Shown in pieces: positions 5,181-6,007 of a stretch of 6,007 nucleotides of DNA. Source of the stretch: Clostridiales bacterium (lineage in GTDB: Bacteria; Bacillota_A; Clostridia; Tissierellales; Sedimentibacteraceae); assembly GCA_003514865.1 (NCBI GenBank), contig DOON01000034.1, positions 10,359 to 16,365 of the forward strand, written 5' to 3'. The translations under genes and the position numbers were made by a program. How positions within the stretch are numbered: position 1 is the stretch's first letter; each line of letters starts with the position of its first letter. The notes beneath the pieces are model-generated. The model worked only from the letters and a program-made list of their open reading frames with translations, did no database searches and had not been told where the DNA came from.

Positions 5181-6007
5181 ATGATTTTAATGACATTAGT
5201 GAACAGTATAGTATTGATGGCTATACTCATGGCAATGGGGTATTATTTAAGGAATAAAGGGATTTTAAATAATGACGGGGAAAGTGCTCTTACATATATA
5301 CTGGTTAATATAACAACACCTGTAATGATAATAAACGCAATGAATATTGAATTTTCTTTCGAGCAGCTAAAAACGGGAGGGGTACTTCTTGCAATAGCTG
5401 TAATATTTGATATCTTACTCATATTTATTGGCAACATTGCCTCTGCCAGAACCGGGGACAATGAAAAGAAAAAGATGATAAAGTACTCAATTGTATTGCT
5501 TAATGGGGGCTTTATGGGATTTCCACTGGCATATCAGATATATGGTGCACAGGGTATGTTTTATGCAACAATGTTTCACGTTCCCAACATAGTGTTCATG
5601 TGGACATACGGAGTATCCCTGCTTTTGGGAGATAAAAAAATCAAAAACAGATACAAATTTATGCTTTATAATCCCGGCATGATAGGAGTATATGCAGGCC
5701 TGGTGCTGTACTTCACTCAACTGAAGCTTCCTTTGTTCGCTACGAACCTATTGAGCTTGCTGACAAACGTAACAACATTTCTGTCAATGATAATAATAGG
5801 AAGCAAAATAGCCACTATAGGAGTAAAGGAATCACTCATAAGCAAGGAAGCTTATTTCACAACCTTCTTCAGGCTGATTGCTTCTCCAATAATAATGATT
5901 ATATTATTGAAGTTTTTAAATTTCGATCCAATGGCAGAACAGATTTTTGTTATATATGCAGCATTACCTGTTGCTGTGCTCATGCCTATTTTGGCTCAAA
6001 AATACGG
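5181..6007 (+). CDS. AEC-family (auxin efflux carrier type) permease, C-terminus cut off by the window edge
   Basis: An open frame of 275 codons runs from ATG at 5181 past the right edge; family members are usually about 300-310 residues, so roughly 30 are missing. The protein is strongly hydrophobic with about nine visible helices. Family landmarks are NGGFMGFPLA (108-117), NPGMIGVYAGLVLY (164-177), a GSKIA-type segment (207-211), RLIASP (231-236) and AALPVAVLMPILAQKYG at the cut end. Bacterial members carry small organic anions such as malate or malonate, driven by ion gradients; nothing here fixes the substrate. AGGGGAG (5169-5175), five bases before the ATG, supports the start. The 86-bp gap after permease 2 shows neither a clear promoter nor a terminator, so the gene is either the last of the exporter operon or has a weak promoter of its own. 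Confidence 0.9.
   Translation, partial: MILMTLVNSIVLMAILMAMGYYLRNKGILNNDGESALTYILVNITTPVMIINAMNIEFSFEQLKTGGVLLAIAVIFDILLIFIGNIASARTGDNEKKKMIKYSIVLLNGGFMGFPLAYQIYGAQGMFYATMFHVPNIVFMWTYGVSLLLGDKKIKNRYKFMLYNPGMIGVYAGLVLYFTQLKLPLFATNLLSLLTNVTTFLSMIIIGSKIATIGVKESLISKEAYFTTFFRLIASPIIMIILLKFLNFDPMAEQIFVIYAALPVAVLMPILAQKY

Noticed and set aside
3625..5720. Several minus-strand open frames of 63-101 residues
   Set aside because: All are shadows of the permease and AEC genes on the plus strand.

Overview
The window looks like a low-GC, Clostridia-type Firmicutes chromosome. The evidence is AT-rich intergenic DNA, strong AGGAGG-type ribosome binding sites, extended -10 promoters, a sigma-54 enhancer-binding regulator with a PrpR-type sensor domain, and an ABC-2 exporter trio common in Firmicutes. 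No rRNA, tRNA, CRISPR array, transposase or phage gene is visible. The genus cannot be read from the sequence.

Left part (1-2215). One large minus-strand gene (208-2148) encodes a 646-residue sigma-54-dependent activator with the order PrpR_N sensor, PAS, AAA+ and Fis-type HTH. The 207 bases beyond its stop codon are a regulatory region rather than empty spacer. On the minus strand they hold a near-consensus -24/-12 promoter (53-71) firing off the left edge. About 105 bp upstream of its predicted start is a 19-bp dyad (140-158), centred inside a larger 45-bp palindrome, and a weaker second dyad lies at 185-203. The simple reading is that the regulator binds these dyads and switches on an operon just outside the window, whose genes would reveal its metabolic role.

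Middle (2149-2541). A 393-bp divergent intergenic region carries an extended -10 promoter for the regulator, a 20-bp near-palindrome, a GC-richer block that may be a structured RNA, a strong hairpin with T-tracts on both sides, and an extended -10 promoter for the rightward operon.

Right part (2542-5094). Three tightly packed genes encode an ABC-2 type exporter: an ATPase, then two different six-helix-type permeases. The first two overlap by ATGA and the third starts one base after the stop of the second. The family is COG4586/COG4587/COG3694, which includes cyanobacterial proteins linked to methyl-viologen export; the substrate here is unknown. These genes look richer in G+C than the regulator. 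After an 86-bp gap with no obvious terminator, a fourth rightward gene (5181 to the right edge) encodes an AEC-family (auxin efflux carrier type) permease, cut off near its C-terminus. It may be co-transcribed with the exporter.

The most informative new reading is the sigma-54 promoter with co-centred upstream dyads at 53-203. Nothing here demonstrates a wholly new biological system.
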